Below are positions 36,104 to 43,988 of a stretch of DNA of 64,000 nucleotides, piece by piece. The notes beneath the pieces were generated by a model. It ran no database searches. It was given only the letters and a program-made list of their open reading frames with translations, and was not told the DNA's origin. The stretch lies in assembly GCF_000385135.1 (NCBI RefSeq), contig NZ_ARQM01000011.1, forward strand, positions 558,001-622,000, read 5' to 3'. The translations under genes and the position numbers were made by a program. The DNA comes from Promicromonospora sukumoe 327MFSha3.1 (GTDB taxonomy: Bacteria; Actinomycetota; Actinomycetes; Actinomycetales; Cellulomonadaceae). Within the stretch, counting starts at the first letter, position 1; each line of letters starts with the position of its first letter.

Positions 36104-36274
36104 ATGGCAAGCAAGAGCGCGGATGTCCGCCCGAAGATCACGCTGGCGTGCGTGGACTGCAAGGAGCGGAACTACATCACGAAGAAGAACCGGCGGAACG
36201 ACCCGGACCGCCTGGAGCTGGCGAAGTTCTGCCCGCGCTGCGGCAAGCACACGTCGCACCGCGAGACCCGCTGA
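36104..36274 (+). CDS. rpmG: 50S ribosomal protein L33
   Basis: This is a 56-residue L33 of the zinc-binding (C+) form, with C-x2-C pairs in CVDC and CPRC. The sequence [19 protein letters not shown] is characteristic. A strong GGAGGTGA ribosome site precedes the ATG. It sits between tRNA-Met and the dehydratase pair, a conserved actinobacterial order. Confidence 0.97.
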   Translation: MASKSADVRPKITLACVDCKERNYITKKNRRNDPDRLELAKFCPRCGKHTSHRETR

Positions 36275-36297
36275 GTCTCTCGTAGCTTCACACCGAC

Positions 36298-36783
36298 GTG
36301 GCGAACGCTGATTTCGAGGGCCGGTCCTACCCGGCCAACGCTCCCTACTCCGTAGGCCCCGAGAAGATCCGCGAGTTCGCTGTTGCCGTCGGTGCCACGC
36401 ACCCCGCGCACCACGATCTCGTGGCGGCGCGGGGTTCTGGCTATCCGGACCTTGTCGCCCCGCCCACGTTCGCCGTGGTCGTGGCGCAGCGCGCGGAGTC
36501 GCAGTACATCAGCGACCCCGAGGCGCAGATCGACTTCACGCGCGTGGTCCACGCGGACGAGCGCTTCACGCACCACCGCCCGATCGTCGCCGGCGACGAG
36601 CTCACGACGGTGCTGCACGTGGACCGCGTCGTCGTCCGCGGGGCGATCAGCATGGTGACCACGCGCTGCGAGATCTACGCGATGCCCCAGCACGTCGAGG
36701 TGCCCTCGCCCGAGGCCGAGGGCCCCGGCGAGCACGTCGCCACCGTCGTCTCCACGCTGGCCATCCGAGGTGAGGACGCATGA
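36298..36783 (+). CDS. MaoC-like dehydratase subunit A (HadA-like)
   Basis: This 161-residue hot-dog-fold protein is of the FAS1-dehydratase/HadA type (SVGPEKIREFAVAVG, VAPPTFAVVVAQR, FTHHRPIVAGDEL). In mycobacteria HadA pairs with HadB to form a (3R)-hydroxyacyl-ACP dehydratase, where HadA provides the substrate-binding half. This organism's group generally lacks mycolic acids, so the acyl substrate here is open. GTG start at 36298, 23 bases after rpmG; the stop overlaps the next ATG. Confidence 0.92.
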   Translation: MANADFEGRSYPANAPYSVGPEKIREFAVAVGATHPAHHDLVAARGSGYPDLVAPPTFAVVVAQRAESQYISDPEAQIDFTRVVHADERFTHHRPIVAGDELTTVLHVDRVVVRGAISMVTTRCEIYAMPQHVEVPSPEAEGPGEHVATVVSTLAIRGEDA

Positions 36784-37202
36784 GCCGCCCCGACATCGCG
36801 ACGCTCGCCGTCGGCGACGTGATCGGCAGCCGCACCGTCACCTTCGACCGCGCGGCCCTCGTCCGGTACGCGGGCGCCAGCGGCGACCTGAACCCGATCC
36901 ACTGGAACGACAAGTTCGCCGTGGGCGCGGGCCTGCCCGGCGTCATCGCGCACGGCATGCTCACCATGGGCAGCGTCGTCGGCCTGGTCGTGGACTGGGC
37001 GGGCGACCCGGGTGCCGTCGTCGACTACCAGACGCGGTTCACCAAGCCCGTCGAGGTGCCCAACCCGGGCACCGCCCAGGTCGACGTCGTGGGCACGGTC
37101 GGCGTGGTCGACGCCGAGGCCGGAACGGTCCGCGTGGACCTCGTCGTCACGGTCGACGGCGGCAAGGTCCTGGGCCGCACCCAGGTGCTCGTCCGCCTCT
37201 GA
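36780..37202 (+). CDS. MaoC-like dehydratase subunit B (HadB-like)
   Basis: This is a 140-residue MaoC-type hydratase half with the catalytic motif GDLNPIHWND (Asp and His of the hydratase dyad) and the following PGVIAHGMLTMG helix. It is the catalytic partner of the preceding gene, with which it overlaps by 4 bases. In related genomes murB follows directly; here murB begins 8.2 kb further on. Confidence 0.93.
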   Translation: MSRPDIATLAVGDVIGSRTVTFDRAALVRYAGASGDLNPIHWNDKFAVGAGLPGVIAHGMLTMGSVVGLVVDWAGDPGAVVDYQTRFTKPVEVPNPGTAQVDVVGTVGVVDAEAGTVRVDLVVTVDGGKVLGRTQVLVRL

Positions 37203-37369
37203 CGCCCTTCGGCGCCCGACGGCGCCCCGGTCGCCCCGTGCGGCGGCCGCCCCGCGAACAGTTCGTCGGGGTAACCAATTTTTAACCCTTAAACCCTTCC
37301 TCATGCGTACCCGCATCAGGTGTGATGCTCTCGTCCGGAGTTGTACGGACCCGACGAGAGGAATTCCGC

Positions 37370-39649
37370 GTGACGTCTCGACGACGTATCACAGCCCTGG
37401 CCACCGCGGCCGGGGTGCTCTTTCCGCTCATCCCGCTCTCCGCGGCCGCCGCCGGTGCGGCGACCGCCTCTCCCGCAGCGGCACCGCGCGCCGACGACGT
37501 CGTGGCGTGCGCCCCGGTGCTGGCCGCGGGCTCGCTCGACGAGGCGTTCGGCGCGGCCGCCGAGGCCACGGGGGTGCCCGAGGACCTGCTCAAGGCAGTG
37601 TCGTACCTGGAGTCCCGCTGGGACCAGCACGCGGGCCAGGCCAGCGCCGACGGCGGCTACGGCGTGTTCAACCTGGAGGCCGGCCCGGCGCTCGGCCACG
37701 CGCACGGCGAGGGCCTGCCGCTCTCCGCCGTGACCGACAAGGCGGGCCCGGCCCGCGAGGGCACCGCCGAGCTGACCCGGGCCGCCGCGCTGACCGGCCT
37801 CGACGAGGCCACGCTGAAGTCCGACGCGCAGGCGAACGTCTGCGGCGGCGCGGCCCTCCTGGCGTCGTACCAGGCCCAGGCGGAGCGCGACGGCGCCGCG
37901 GCGACGCCCGCCGCCCAGGCCGACGCCGCCAAGGCCGACGACCTGACCGCCTGGGAGGACGCGGTGTCCCGCATGAGCGACATCGAAGGCTTCGCGGCCG
38001 GCGTCTTCACGACGCTGCGGCGTGGCGCGGGCACCACGACCCCCGCGGACGGTCCGGTGATCCTCACCGGCAACCCGGACGTCGTCGTGCCGAAGGCTCG
38101 GGCGACGAGCGACCCCGGGGCGGACTGTCCCGCCGACCTGGGCTGCGAGTGGCTCCCCGCCCCGTACGAGAAGGCCTCCGCGGACGACCCGGACGGCACC
38201 GGGGACTACGGCAACCACGACCAGGCCGACCGCACGGGCGCGGGCGGCCCGTCGATCGACTACATCCTGATCCACGACACCGAGACGGCCTACCAGCCGT
38301 CGGTCAACCTGGTGCAGGACCCGACCTATCTGGCCTGGAACTACACCCTGCGGTCCTCCGACGGGCACGTGGCCAATCACCTCGACCCGGCCGACGTCGG
38401 CTGGCACGCGGGCAACTGGTTCATGAACATGCACTCGATCGGCCTCGAGCACGAGGGCTGGGCCGGCACGGGCTCCTGGTACACGGAGGCGATGTACCAG
38501 TCCTCGGCCGCGCTGGTGCGGTACCTCGCGGAGGAGCACGACATCCCGCTCGACCGCGCCCACGTCATCGGGCACGACCAGGTGCCGGGCATCCTGCCGG
38601 GCTACACCAAGAACGTGCACTGGGACCCGGGCCCCTACTGGGACTGGGACCACTACTTCGAGCTGCTGGGCGCGCCCATCGGCGGCGACCTGGAGGCGAC
38701 GACGGACGTCGCGCCGGGCGACGTCGTCGAGGTGCGCACGGGCTACGCCGACAACCCCAACACGGTGACGGGCTGCGAGGAGGCGTCGCCGACCTCGGGC
38801 GACTGCGTCGAGGGCGCGGGGACCAACTTCCGCTACCTGTACCAGGAGCCCTCCCAGGACGCCGCGCTGGCGAAGGACCCGGGCTGGAAGCCGGACGGCG
38901 CCGACGGCACCACCTACGCGAGCGACGTGAGCGCGCGCGTGCAGTCGGGGCACAAGCTCGTCGTCGACCGGGTCGAGGGCGACTGGCTCGGCGTGTGGTG
39001 GGCCGGTGCGCTGGTCTGGCTGCACAACCCTGCCGACCGGCCGGTCGTGGTGCCGACGACGGCGCAGACGATCACCGTCGCGGGTGACGCCCCGGCGCCG
39101 GTGTTCGGCCGGGCCTACCCGGAGGCGGCCGCCTACGAGGCGCACCCGGACGTGCCGGTGCAGGAGGTCACCCCGATCGAGTACACGGTCGGCGTCGGGC
39201 AGACGTACGCCGTGTCCGACGACGACGTGGCCGCCGACTACTACCGGGCCGCCACCTTCGACGGCTCGGGGCCGGGCGACCGCACGGTCGTGCGCGGCGA
39301 CGACGTCTACTACCAGGTGTGGCTGGCGCACCGGCACGTGTACGTCAACGCGGCCGACGTCGAGCTCCACGACCCGGTGGTCGCGGACGTGGCGGGGCCG
39401 TCGATCGAGGGCAAGGCCAAGGCAGGTCGCTTCCTGACCGCCGATCCCGGGTCGTACCTGCCGGGCGACGTCGACGTGGCCTACCGGTGGCTGCGCGACG
39501 GCGAGCCGGTGCGCTGGGCGACCGGCAGCCGGTACCTGGTGACAGGCCGCGACCGCGGCGCGGAGCTGACGGTCGAGGTGACGGTCTCCGCGGACGGGTA
39601 CACGTCGGCGTCGTACACCTCGGAGCCGCGGCGCGTGGCGGGCCGCTGA
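37370..39649 (+). CDS. Secreted muralytic enzyme: transglycosylase-like domain plus N-acetylmuramoyl-L-alanine amidase
   Basis: This 759-residue exported protein starts with GTG 37370 (GAGAGGAA upstream), giving a signal peptide with an RRR start and Ala-rich cleavage region. A lytic-transglycosylase-like segment follows (PEDLLKAVSYLESRWDQHAG, GGYGVFNLEAG, about 65-115). Next is an Amidase_2 domain (about 295-435) with zinc-type histidines in IHDTE, HVIGHDQ and NVHWDPGPYWDW. The tail contains SH3-like and Ig-like modules. It should cut peptidoglycan between muramic acid and the stem peptide. The AT-rich patch near 37275-37300 (ccaatttttaaccc) is the likely promoter area. Confidence 0.9.
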   Translation: MTSRRRITALATAAGVLFPLIPLSAAAAGAATASPAAAPRADDVVACAPVLAAGSLDEAFGAAAEATGVPEDLLKAVSYLESRWDQHAGQASADGGYGVFNLEAGPALGHAHGEGLPLSAVTDKAGPAREGTAELTRAAALTGLDEATLKSDAQANVCGGAALLASYQAQAERDGAAATPAAQADAAKADDLTAWEDAVSRMSDIEGFAAGVFTTLRRGAGTTTPADGPVILTGNPDVVVPKARATSDPGADCPADLGCEWLPAPYEKASADDPDGTGDYGNHDQADRTGAGGPSIDYILIHDTETAYQPSVNLVQDPTYLAWNYTLRSSDGHVANHLDPADVGWHAGNWFMNMHSIGLEHEGWAGTGSWYTEAMYQSSAALVRYLAEEHDIPLDRAHVIGHDQVPGILPGYTKNVHWDPGPYWDWDHYFELLGAPIGGDLEATTDVAPGDVVEVRTGYADNPNTVTGCEEASPTSGDCVEGAGTNFRYLYQEPSQDAALAKDPGWKPDGADGTTYASDVSARVQSGHKLVVDRVEGDWLGVWWAGALVWLHNPADRPVVVPTTAQTITVAGDAPAPVFGRAYPEAAAYEAHPDVPVQEVTPIEYTVGVGQTYAVSDDDVAADYYRAATFDGSGPGDRTVVRGDDVYYQVWLAHRHVYVNAADVELHDPVVADVAGPSIEGKAKAGRFLTADPGSYLPGDVDVAYRWLRDGEPVRWATGSRYLVTGRDRGAELTVEVTVSADGYTSASYTSEPRRVAGR

Positions 39650-39660
39650 CGGGGAGCTGA

Positions 39661-39727
39661 TACGCACGCGGGGTGCGTTGCGCGCAGTAGACGATGTCTA
39701 CCGTGCGCAACGCACCCCGCGTGCGTA
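39661..39727. terminator. 67-bp bidirectional palindrome between convergent genes
   Basis: Arms of 23 bases (39661-39683 and 39705-39727) are perfectly complementary. Within the 21-base centre a second matched pair GTAGAC/GTCTAC continues the stem. It lies between the converging amidase and C39 peptidase genes, with no T-run, and probably ends both transcripts. Confidence 0.8.
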
Positions 39728-39768
39728 CGTTCTGCCCGCGCCCGGCCGGACGGCCAGGGCGACCCGGC

Positions 39769-41115
39769 TCACCAGTTCGGGGTGACCCCCGGCAGGTTGC
39801 GCGGCAGCTTCACGTCCTTCGGGTGGTAGACGTACGTGAGGCCGTCGGTCGAGGTCTGCCAGACCCGCTCGAAGTTCTCCCGCGTGTACACGACGCGGAC
39901 GGCGTCGTTGGTCGCCCCGTGCGGGTCGTTCAGGATCGGGTCGCCGTCGGCGGTGAACCCGCGCAGCACCACGAGGTGCCCGTCCGTCTCGTACCCGGCC
40001 TCCGGCATCTCCTCGGCCTCGAAGTTGATCGAGAAGACCAGCGGGATGCCGGCCGCGACGAACTTCTCGGCCTCCGCGAGCGAGCGCAGCCGGGTCACGA
40101 ACGACTCCAGGCCGAACGTGCTCGCGTAGGCGGCGTTGAACGGCCAGTTGCCGGCGCCCTCGTACGTGTAGTCCCAGGTGTTCATCGCGGCGTAGTCGAC
40201 CTGCGGGTCGCCGTTCGGGGCCTCGATGCCCTCCAGCTCCTCGGCCGGCACCTCGCGCCCGTAGGAGTAGATCACCATCGTCGACGACGTCGGTGAGCAC
40301 CACACCTGGCCGCCGCCGCCGAACTCGGGGTACTCGCCGCGGTGGATGTTCTGGCTGTACTGCGGCACGTCGAGCGACACCTCGCGCCCGAGCGTGAAGT
40401 CGCTCGTACCCGTGTAGTGCGTGTCGGGCAGGTACTCGTTCGTCATCGTGCTCACGGAGTCGAGCCGCGGGGAGACCCGCGTGCCCTCGGGCCGGTACAG
40501 CGTGGCCCGGGTCTGGAACGCCTCCGGCTCGTTGCCGGACTTCGCGACGAACGTGTCCGTGAACAGGTACGCGTCGTCGTCGGTCTGGCCGTTCACGGAG
40601 GTGCGGTGGATGTCGCCGACGCCGCCGTCGGCGGGAGCGAACTCGTCGTCCGAGGCCCAGCGGCCCATGACGAACCACTTGGTCCAGGTCCCGTCGGCCT
40701 TGCGGCCGCGGAACTCGATCTCGACCCAGGTGCCCGTGGGCGTCTTCGCGTTCCACGAGCTCACGGACTCGTCGATGGCGTACCCGGTCTCGACCACCGG
40801 CGAGGTCCACCGGCCGGTCTCGTAGCTGACGGGCGTGCCGTCACCGAACGGGTCGGTGTACTCGACGATCTCCCCGCCGCCCCGCAGCACCAGCCCGCCG
40901 TGCGCGCCCGGCCGCAGGTTGGAGCTCTCGCCCGCGCGGAAGTCCCGCACACCGTCCCACGCGGTCAGCGTGATCTGGTTGTCCGACGCCGCCGTGCCCT
41001 GCCCTGCCGCCTCCGTCGCCGGAGCGGCGCTCGCCGCGATCCCCGCCTGCGTCACGAGCGCTCCTGTCGTCACCAGTGCCAATGCCGTCTTGCGCAGTCT
41101 TCCCCGTGTCGACAC
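39769..41115 (-). CDS. Secreted C39-family cysteine peptidase-like protein
   Basis: This is a 448-residue exported protein with an N-terminal signal (RKTALALVTTGALVTQAGIAASA). A long beta-rich region (about 45-245) precedes a C39-like papain-fold domain. Candidate catalytic residues are C273 (VWCSPTSSTM), H380 (TDGHLVVLRGF) and D397 (LNDPHG). Actinobacterial proteins of this type are secreted and their substrates are largely unknown. The start is GTG 41115 with GGGAG upstream. It faces the amidase gene across the palindrome. Confidence 0.88.
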   Translation of the reverse strand: MSTRGRLRKTALALVTTGALVTQAGIAASAAPATEAAGQGTAASDNQITLTAWDGVRDFRAGESSNLRPGAHGGLVLRGGGEIVEYTDPFGDGTPVSYETGRWTSPVVETGYAIDESVSSWNAKTPTGTWVEIEFRGRKADGTWTKWFVMGRWASDDEFAPADGGVGDIHRTSVNGQTDDDAYLFTDTFVAKSGNEPEAFQTRATLYRPEGTRVSPRLDSVSTMTNEYLPDTHYTGTSDFTLGREVSLDVPQYSQNIHRGEYPEFGGGGQVWCSPTSSTMVIYSYGREVPAEELEGIEAPNGDPQVDYAAMNTWDYTYEGAGNWPFNAAYASTFGLESFVTRLRSLAEAEKFVAAGIPLVFSINFEAEEMPEAGYETDGHLVVLRGFTADGDPILNDPHGATNDAVRVVYTRENFERVWQTSTDGLTYVYHPKDVKLPRNLPGVTPNW

Positions 41116-41164
41116 GCCTGTCTCCCTGTCTCCGGGCCCCTCTTTGATGAGCGGGCCGTGGACC

Positions 41165-41198
41165 CTACCTATCAGAGCGAGGGCCAGGACAGTAGCAA
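41165..41198 (-). promoter_or_regulatory. Candidate promoter of the C39 peptidase gene
   Basis: Read on the - strand, TTGCTA and TGATAGGTA are separated by about 18 bases and lie some 50 bases before the GTG start, in an AT-richer patch. It is consistent with a housekeeping sigma promoter; no other evidence. Confidence 0.35.
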
Positions 41199-41238
41199 AT
41201 TAGGCGTCAGCCGAAAGCGCGTCGTGCGCAAGAGGTGC

Positions 41239-42582
41239 TCAGGGGAGCGGGGCGTGCGCGCCCGTGCGCGGGCCGAGGGCCGCACCCGTCGCCAGCAGCA
41301 CGCCGCCCAGGCAGAGCAGCGCGGCCACCGCGGTCCGCTCCCCGAGCGCGGCCTGCAACGGCGGCAGGTAGTACGGATAGAGCGCGGGCAGCACGATCGA
41401 CAGGCTGTAGCCGACGCCGTAGCCGCTGGACCGGACCGCCGTCGGGAAGCGCTCGGCGAGGTAGGCGCCGACCGGTCCGTACCCGCTCACGGCCACCACC
41501 TGCAGGGCGACCACCAGCAGCACGGTGACCGGCACGGCGGACGTCGTGAACACCCCGGCGTACGTCACGGGAGCGGCGACGGCGGCCACCACGCCCGCCG
41601 CCACGAGCGTCGCGCGCCGGCCCGCCGACGTCGACACGTGGCCGAGCGCCAGCATCGTCCCGGCGGACACGGCGGTGCCGCACATCATCATGAACGAGAC
41701 GGCCCGCGCGTCGAGCTCCCCGGCGCCCTGCAGCGCCGTGGCGAGCGTCGGTACCGACATGTTGGTCAGCAGCCACAGTCCGGTCATCATGAGCAGCACC
41801 TGGCCGAGGGCCCGCCGGTGGGCGCCGAACAGCACGTCCCGCAGCGGTCGCGGACGCTTGGCGGTACCGGTCCACGCGGCGGAGTCGGCCACCCCGCCAC
41901 GGCGGTAGTACCAGAGCATCGCCCCGGCCAGCGCGGCACCCGCCAGGAACGGCAGGCGCCAGCCCCACGCACTGTACGACGCCGGGTCGAGCACGCTCAG
42001 CAGGAGCAGCACGAGCGCCGAGATGGTGGCGTTGGCCAGCGGCGACATGCTCATCGCCGTCCCGCTGAGCAGCCCTCGGCGGTGGGGCGCCGACCACTCC
42101 ATGGCCAGCGGGATCGCCGACGTGTACTCGCCGCCGATGAAGATGCCGCCGAGAAAGCGCAGCGCCACGACGATCGCCAGGGTCCCCGCGCCGAGCACCT
42201 CGTGACCGGGCACCAGCGCGATGAGCAGCGTGGTCAGTGCGACGCCGGCCAGGGCCACGCGGGTGGTGGAGGTGCGGCCGATGCGGTCCGCGAGCGGGCC
42301 GAAGAGCGCGGCTCCGAGCGGGCGGCCGAGCAGCGTGGCGACGAAGACGAGCCCGGCGTTGGCCGCCAGGGCGTCGGACCCGAACAGGTCCGCCGAGGCC
42401 GGGGCGAGCGCGACGACCGGCAGGAAGATGTCGAACTGGTCCACGTAGTTGCCGCCGATGCCACCGCGGACGGCACGGCGGGCGGCGCCGGGGTGCGGTG
42501 GTCCGCCGGCTCCGGGCGCACCGGCGGGGCTGGACGGGCTGGACGGTACGGGCGCGTGGGCGGGTTGCTGGGCAGCGGTCAC
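41239..42582 (-). CDS. MFS transporter (MHS type) under TPP riboswitch control
   Basis: This 447-residue, 12-helix MFS protein belongs to the metabolite:H+ symporter branch. The first helix contains NYVDQFDIFLPVVALAP, motif A is FGPLADRIGR, and a second cluster GEYTSAIPLAMEW follows. It begins with GTG 42582, directly downstream of a complete TPP riboswitch, so it should be made when thiamine diphosphate is scarce. Its likely cargo is therefore thiamine or a thiamine precursor such as the pyrimidine moiety; that is inference from regulation, because the family also moves sugars and organic acids. The ribosome site AAGGAAG lies inside the riboswitch 3' end, suiting translational control. Confidence 0.9.
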   Translation of the reverse strand: MTAAQQPAHAPVPSSPSSPAGAPGAGGPPHPGAARRAVRGGIGGNYVDQFDIFLPVVALAPASADLFGSDALAANAGLVFVATLLGRPLGAALFGPLADRIGRTSTTRVALAGVALTTLLIALVPGHEVLGAGTLAIVVALRFLGGIFIGGEYTSAIPLAMEWSAPHRRGLLSGTAMSMSPLANATISALVLLLLSVLDPASYSAWGWRLPFLAGAALAGAMLWYYRRGGVADSAAWTGTAKRPRPLRDVLFGAHRRALGQVLLMMTGLWLLTNMSVPTLATALQGAGELDARAVSFMMMCGTAVSAGTMLALGHVSTSAGRRATLVAAGVVAAVAAPVTYAGVFTTSAVPVTVLLVVALQVVAVSGYGPVGAYLAERFPTAVRSSGYGVGYSLSIVLPALYPYYLPPLQAALGERTAVAALLCLGGVLLATGAALGPRTGAHAPLP

Positions 42583-42593
42583 CGAGGCTCACT

Positions 42594-42684
42594 TCCTTCG
42601 CCGGAATGACCCGGAGCAGGTTCAACGGTCGACGCGGCGTCAGCGTCCTCTCAGCCCGTGCCTCCGGGCTCCCGTGTGGTCGGC
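42594..42684 (-). promoter_or_regulatory. TPP (thiamine diphosphate) riboswitch
   Basis: Read on the - strand the THI-box hallmarks occur in order. They are GGGAGCCC...GGGCTGAGAGG (CTGAGAGG at 42654-42647), a small variable hairpin (GACGC/GCGTC), then GAACCTG (42623-42617), CTCCGGGTCATTCCGGCG (ending at 42599) and AAGGAAG. This matches the conserved aptamer of RF00059-type elements. It ends about 11 bases before the MFS start codon, so ligand binding would hide the ribosome site. Confidence 0.93.
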
Positions 42685-42702
42685 GCCACCCTAGCGCCTC
42701 TC

Positions 42703-42750
42703 ACGTGTCAGACGTACAGATCCCTCGGGTGACCTGTGTGTCTGACCCGT
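42703..42750 (-). terminator. 48-bp imperfect palindrome after the LacI gene
   Basis: This 48-base dyad lies 3 bases after the lacI-type gene end and about 20 bases before the TPP aptamer. Most arm positions pair, with three G-T wobbles and three mismatches. It is 40/48 identical to the perfect palindrome at 46606-46653, so both belong to one repeat family. Confidence 0.75.
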
Positions 42751-42752
42751 GG

Positions 42753-43877
42753 TCAGCCGAGGTCGGGCACGGGGCCGGTCGTCGTGCCCTCGACCAGGCT
42801 GACCGGCAGCATCACCGACTCCGGCTGCTCGCCGGCCAGCAGCGCGATGACCGCGAGCCCGAGCGCGCGGCCCTTCTCGACCAGCGGCTGGTGCACGCTG
42901 GTGAGCACGTCGGGGGAGAGCCACGGCAGGTCGAGCCCGTCGAACCCGGCTACCGACACGTCCTCGGGCACGCGCAGACCGAGCTCCCGCGCCGCGATCA
43001 CGGCGCCGGCCGCGAGCAGGTCGGAGTGCGCGATGATCGCCGTCGGGCGGTCCCGGGCGGGTGCCCACTCGGAGAGGATCTCGGTGGCGGCGTCCCGCCC
43101 GTGCTCCACGAGCGAGGCGGGCGTCTCCCACGACATGACAGGCTCGATCACGTCGCGCACGCCGGCCAGACGGTTGCGGGTGGGGGTGCGCTCGGCGGCG
43201 GCGAGCCGCTCGGCGTCGACCAGTCCCGACCGCTCGTCGCGCCCGAACGGCAGCGCGATCTCCGCGATGCGGGTGTGGCCCAGCTCGACCAGGTGCCGCA
43301 CGGCCTCGGCCGCACCGCGGCGGTCGTCGACGCCGACCACGGGCACCCCGGGCACCTCGTGCCCCTCGCCGATCACGACCGGCACGCCCCGGCGCTGCAG
43401 CGCCGCCAGGTTCGGGTCGCCCTCCAGGATGCCCCACACGAGCACGGCCACGTCCATCGCGGCGGCCTCGACCAGCGGGTCGACGGCGGCGGGCAGCCCC
43501 GCCTCGGCCGCGAGCCCGACGGACTGCGCGGTGGCGCCCTGCGGCATGCCGGGCACGAGCAGCACGCCCAGGCCCTGCTCGCCGATCGCGGAGACGAGGC
43601 CGTGCAGCACCTGCGTGGACACCGGGTCCCGGAACGACCGGCCGAGCTGGTCGCCGATCACCACGCCCACGATCCCGGAGCGGCCCGACCGGAGCTGGCG
43701 CCCCAGCGGGTTGGGCCCCGAGTACTCGAGCTCCCGGGCGGCGGCCAGCACCTTCTCCCGGGTCTCGGGCGTGATCGGTCCCGCACCGGAGAACGCGAGC
43801 GAGGCGGTGGACACGGAGACACCTGCCAGCTCGGCGACCTTCGCGAGGGTCGGTCGGCCAACGGTCTGGCGGTTCAT
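42753..43877 (-). CDS. LacI-family transcriptional regulator
   Basis: This 374-residue LacI/GalR regulator has an N-terminal HTH with hinge helix (TLAKVAELAGVSVSTASLAFSG, about 9-30). A periplasmic-binding-protein-like sensor domain ends in the typical SVAGFDGLDLPWLSPDVLTSVHQP segment. The ATG at 43877 has GAGAGAAGGAA upstream; the ORF's earlier start is unsupported. It is divergent from an MFS gene, which it probably controls. The effector, presumably a sugar or nucleoside, is unknown. Confidence 0.93.
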   Translation of the reverse strand: MNRQTVGRPTLAKVAELAGVSVSTASLAFSGAGPITPETREKVLAAARELEYSGPNPLGRQLRSGRSGIVGVVIGDQLGRSFRDPVSTQVLHGLVSAIGEQGLGVLLVPGMPQGATAQSVGLAAEAGLPAAVDPLVEAAAMDVAVLVWGILEGDPNLAALQRRGVPVVIGEGHEVPGVPVVGVDDRRGAAEAVRHLVELGHTRIAEIALPFGRDERSGLVDAERLAAAERTPTRNRLAGVRDVIEPVMSWETPASLVEHGRDAATEILSEWAPARDRPTAIIAHSDLLAAGAVIAARELGLRVPEDVSVAGFDGLDLPWLSPDVLTSVHQPLVEKGRALGLAVIALLAGEQPESVMLPVSLVEGTTTGPVPDLG

Positions 43878-43988
43878 CGCGGTTCCTTCTCTCGCATCGG
43901 GCACCGGTGGTGCAGGACCCGGGTATCTGCTGGGCTGATCCCAGATTGTGGCTTACGGTCGGGAGATTCAATCGCACCAAGGAGTTCC

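Noticed and set aside
36298-37202. Assignment of the dehydratase pair to mycolic acid synthesis
   Set aside because: HadA/HadB-like sequence alone does not show mycolate synthesis, and the rest of the window suggests a lineage without it.
43878-43988. LacI operator between the regulator and MFS genes
   Set aside because: Only a 9-base dyad (GATTCAATC) was found; it lacks the central CG and length typical of LacI sites, so I do not call it.
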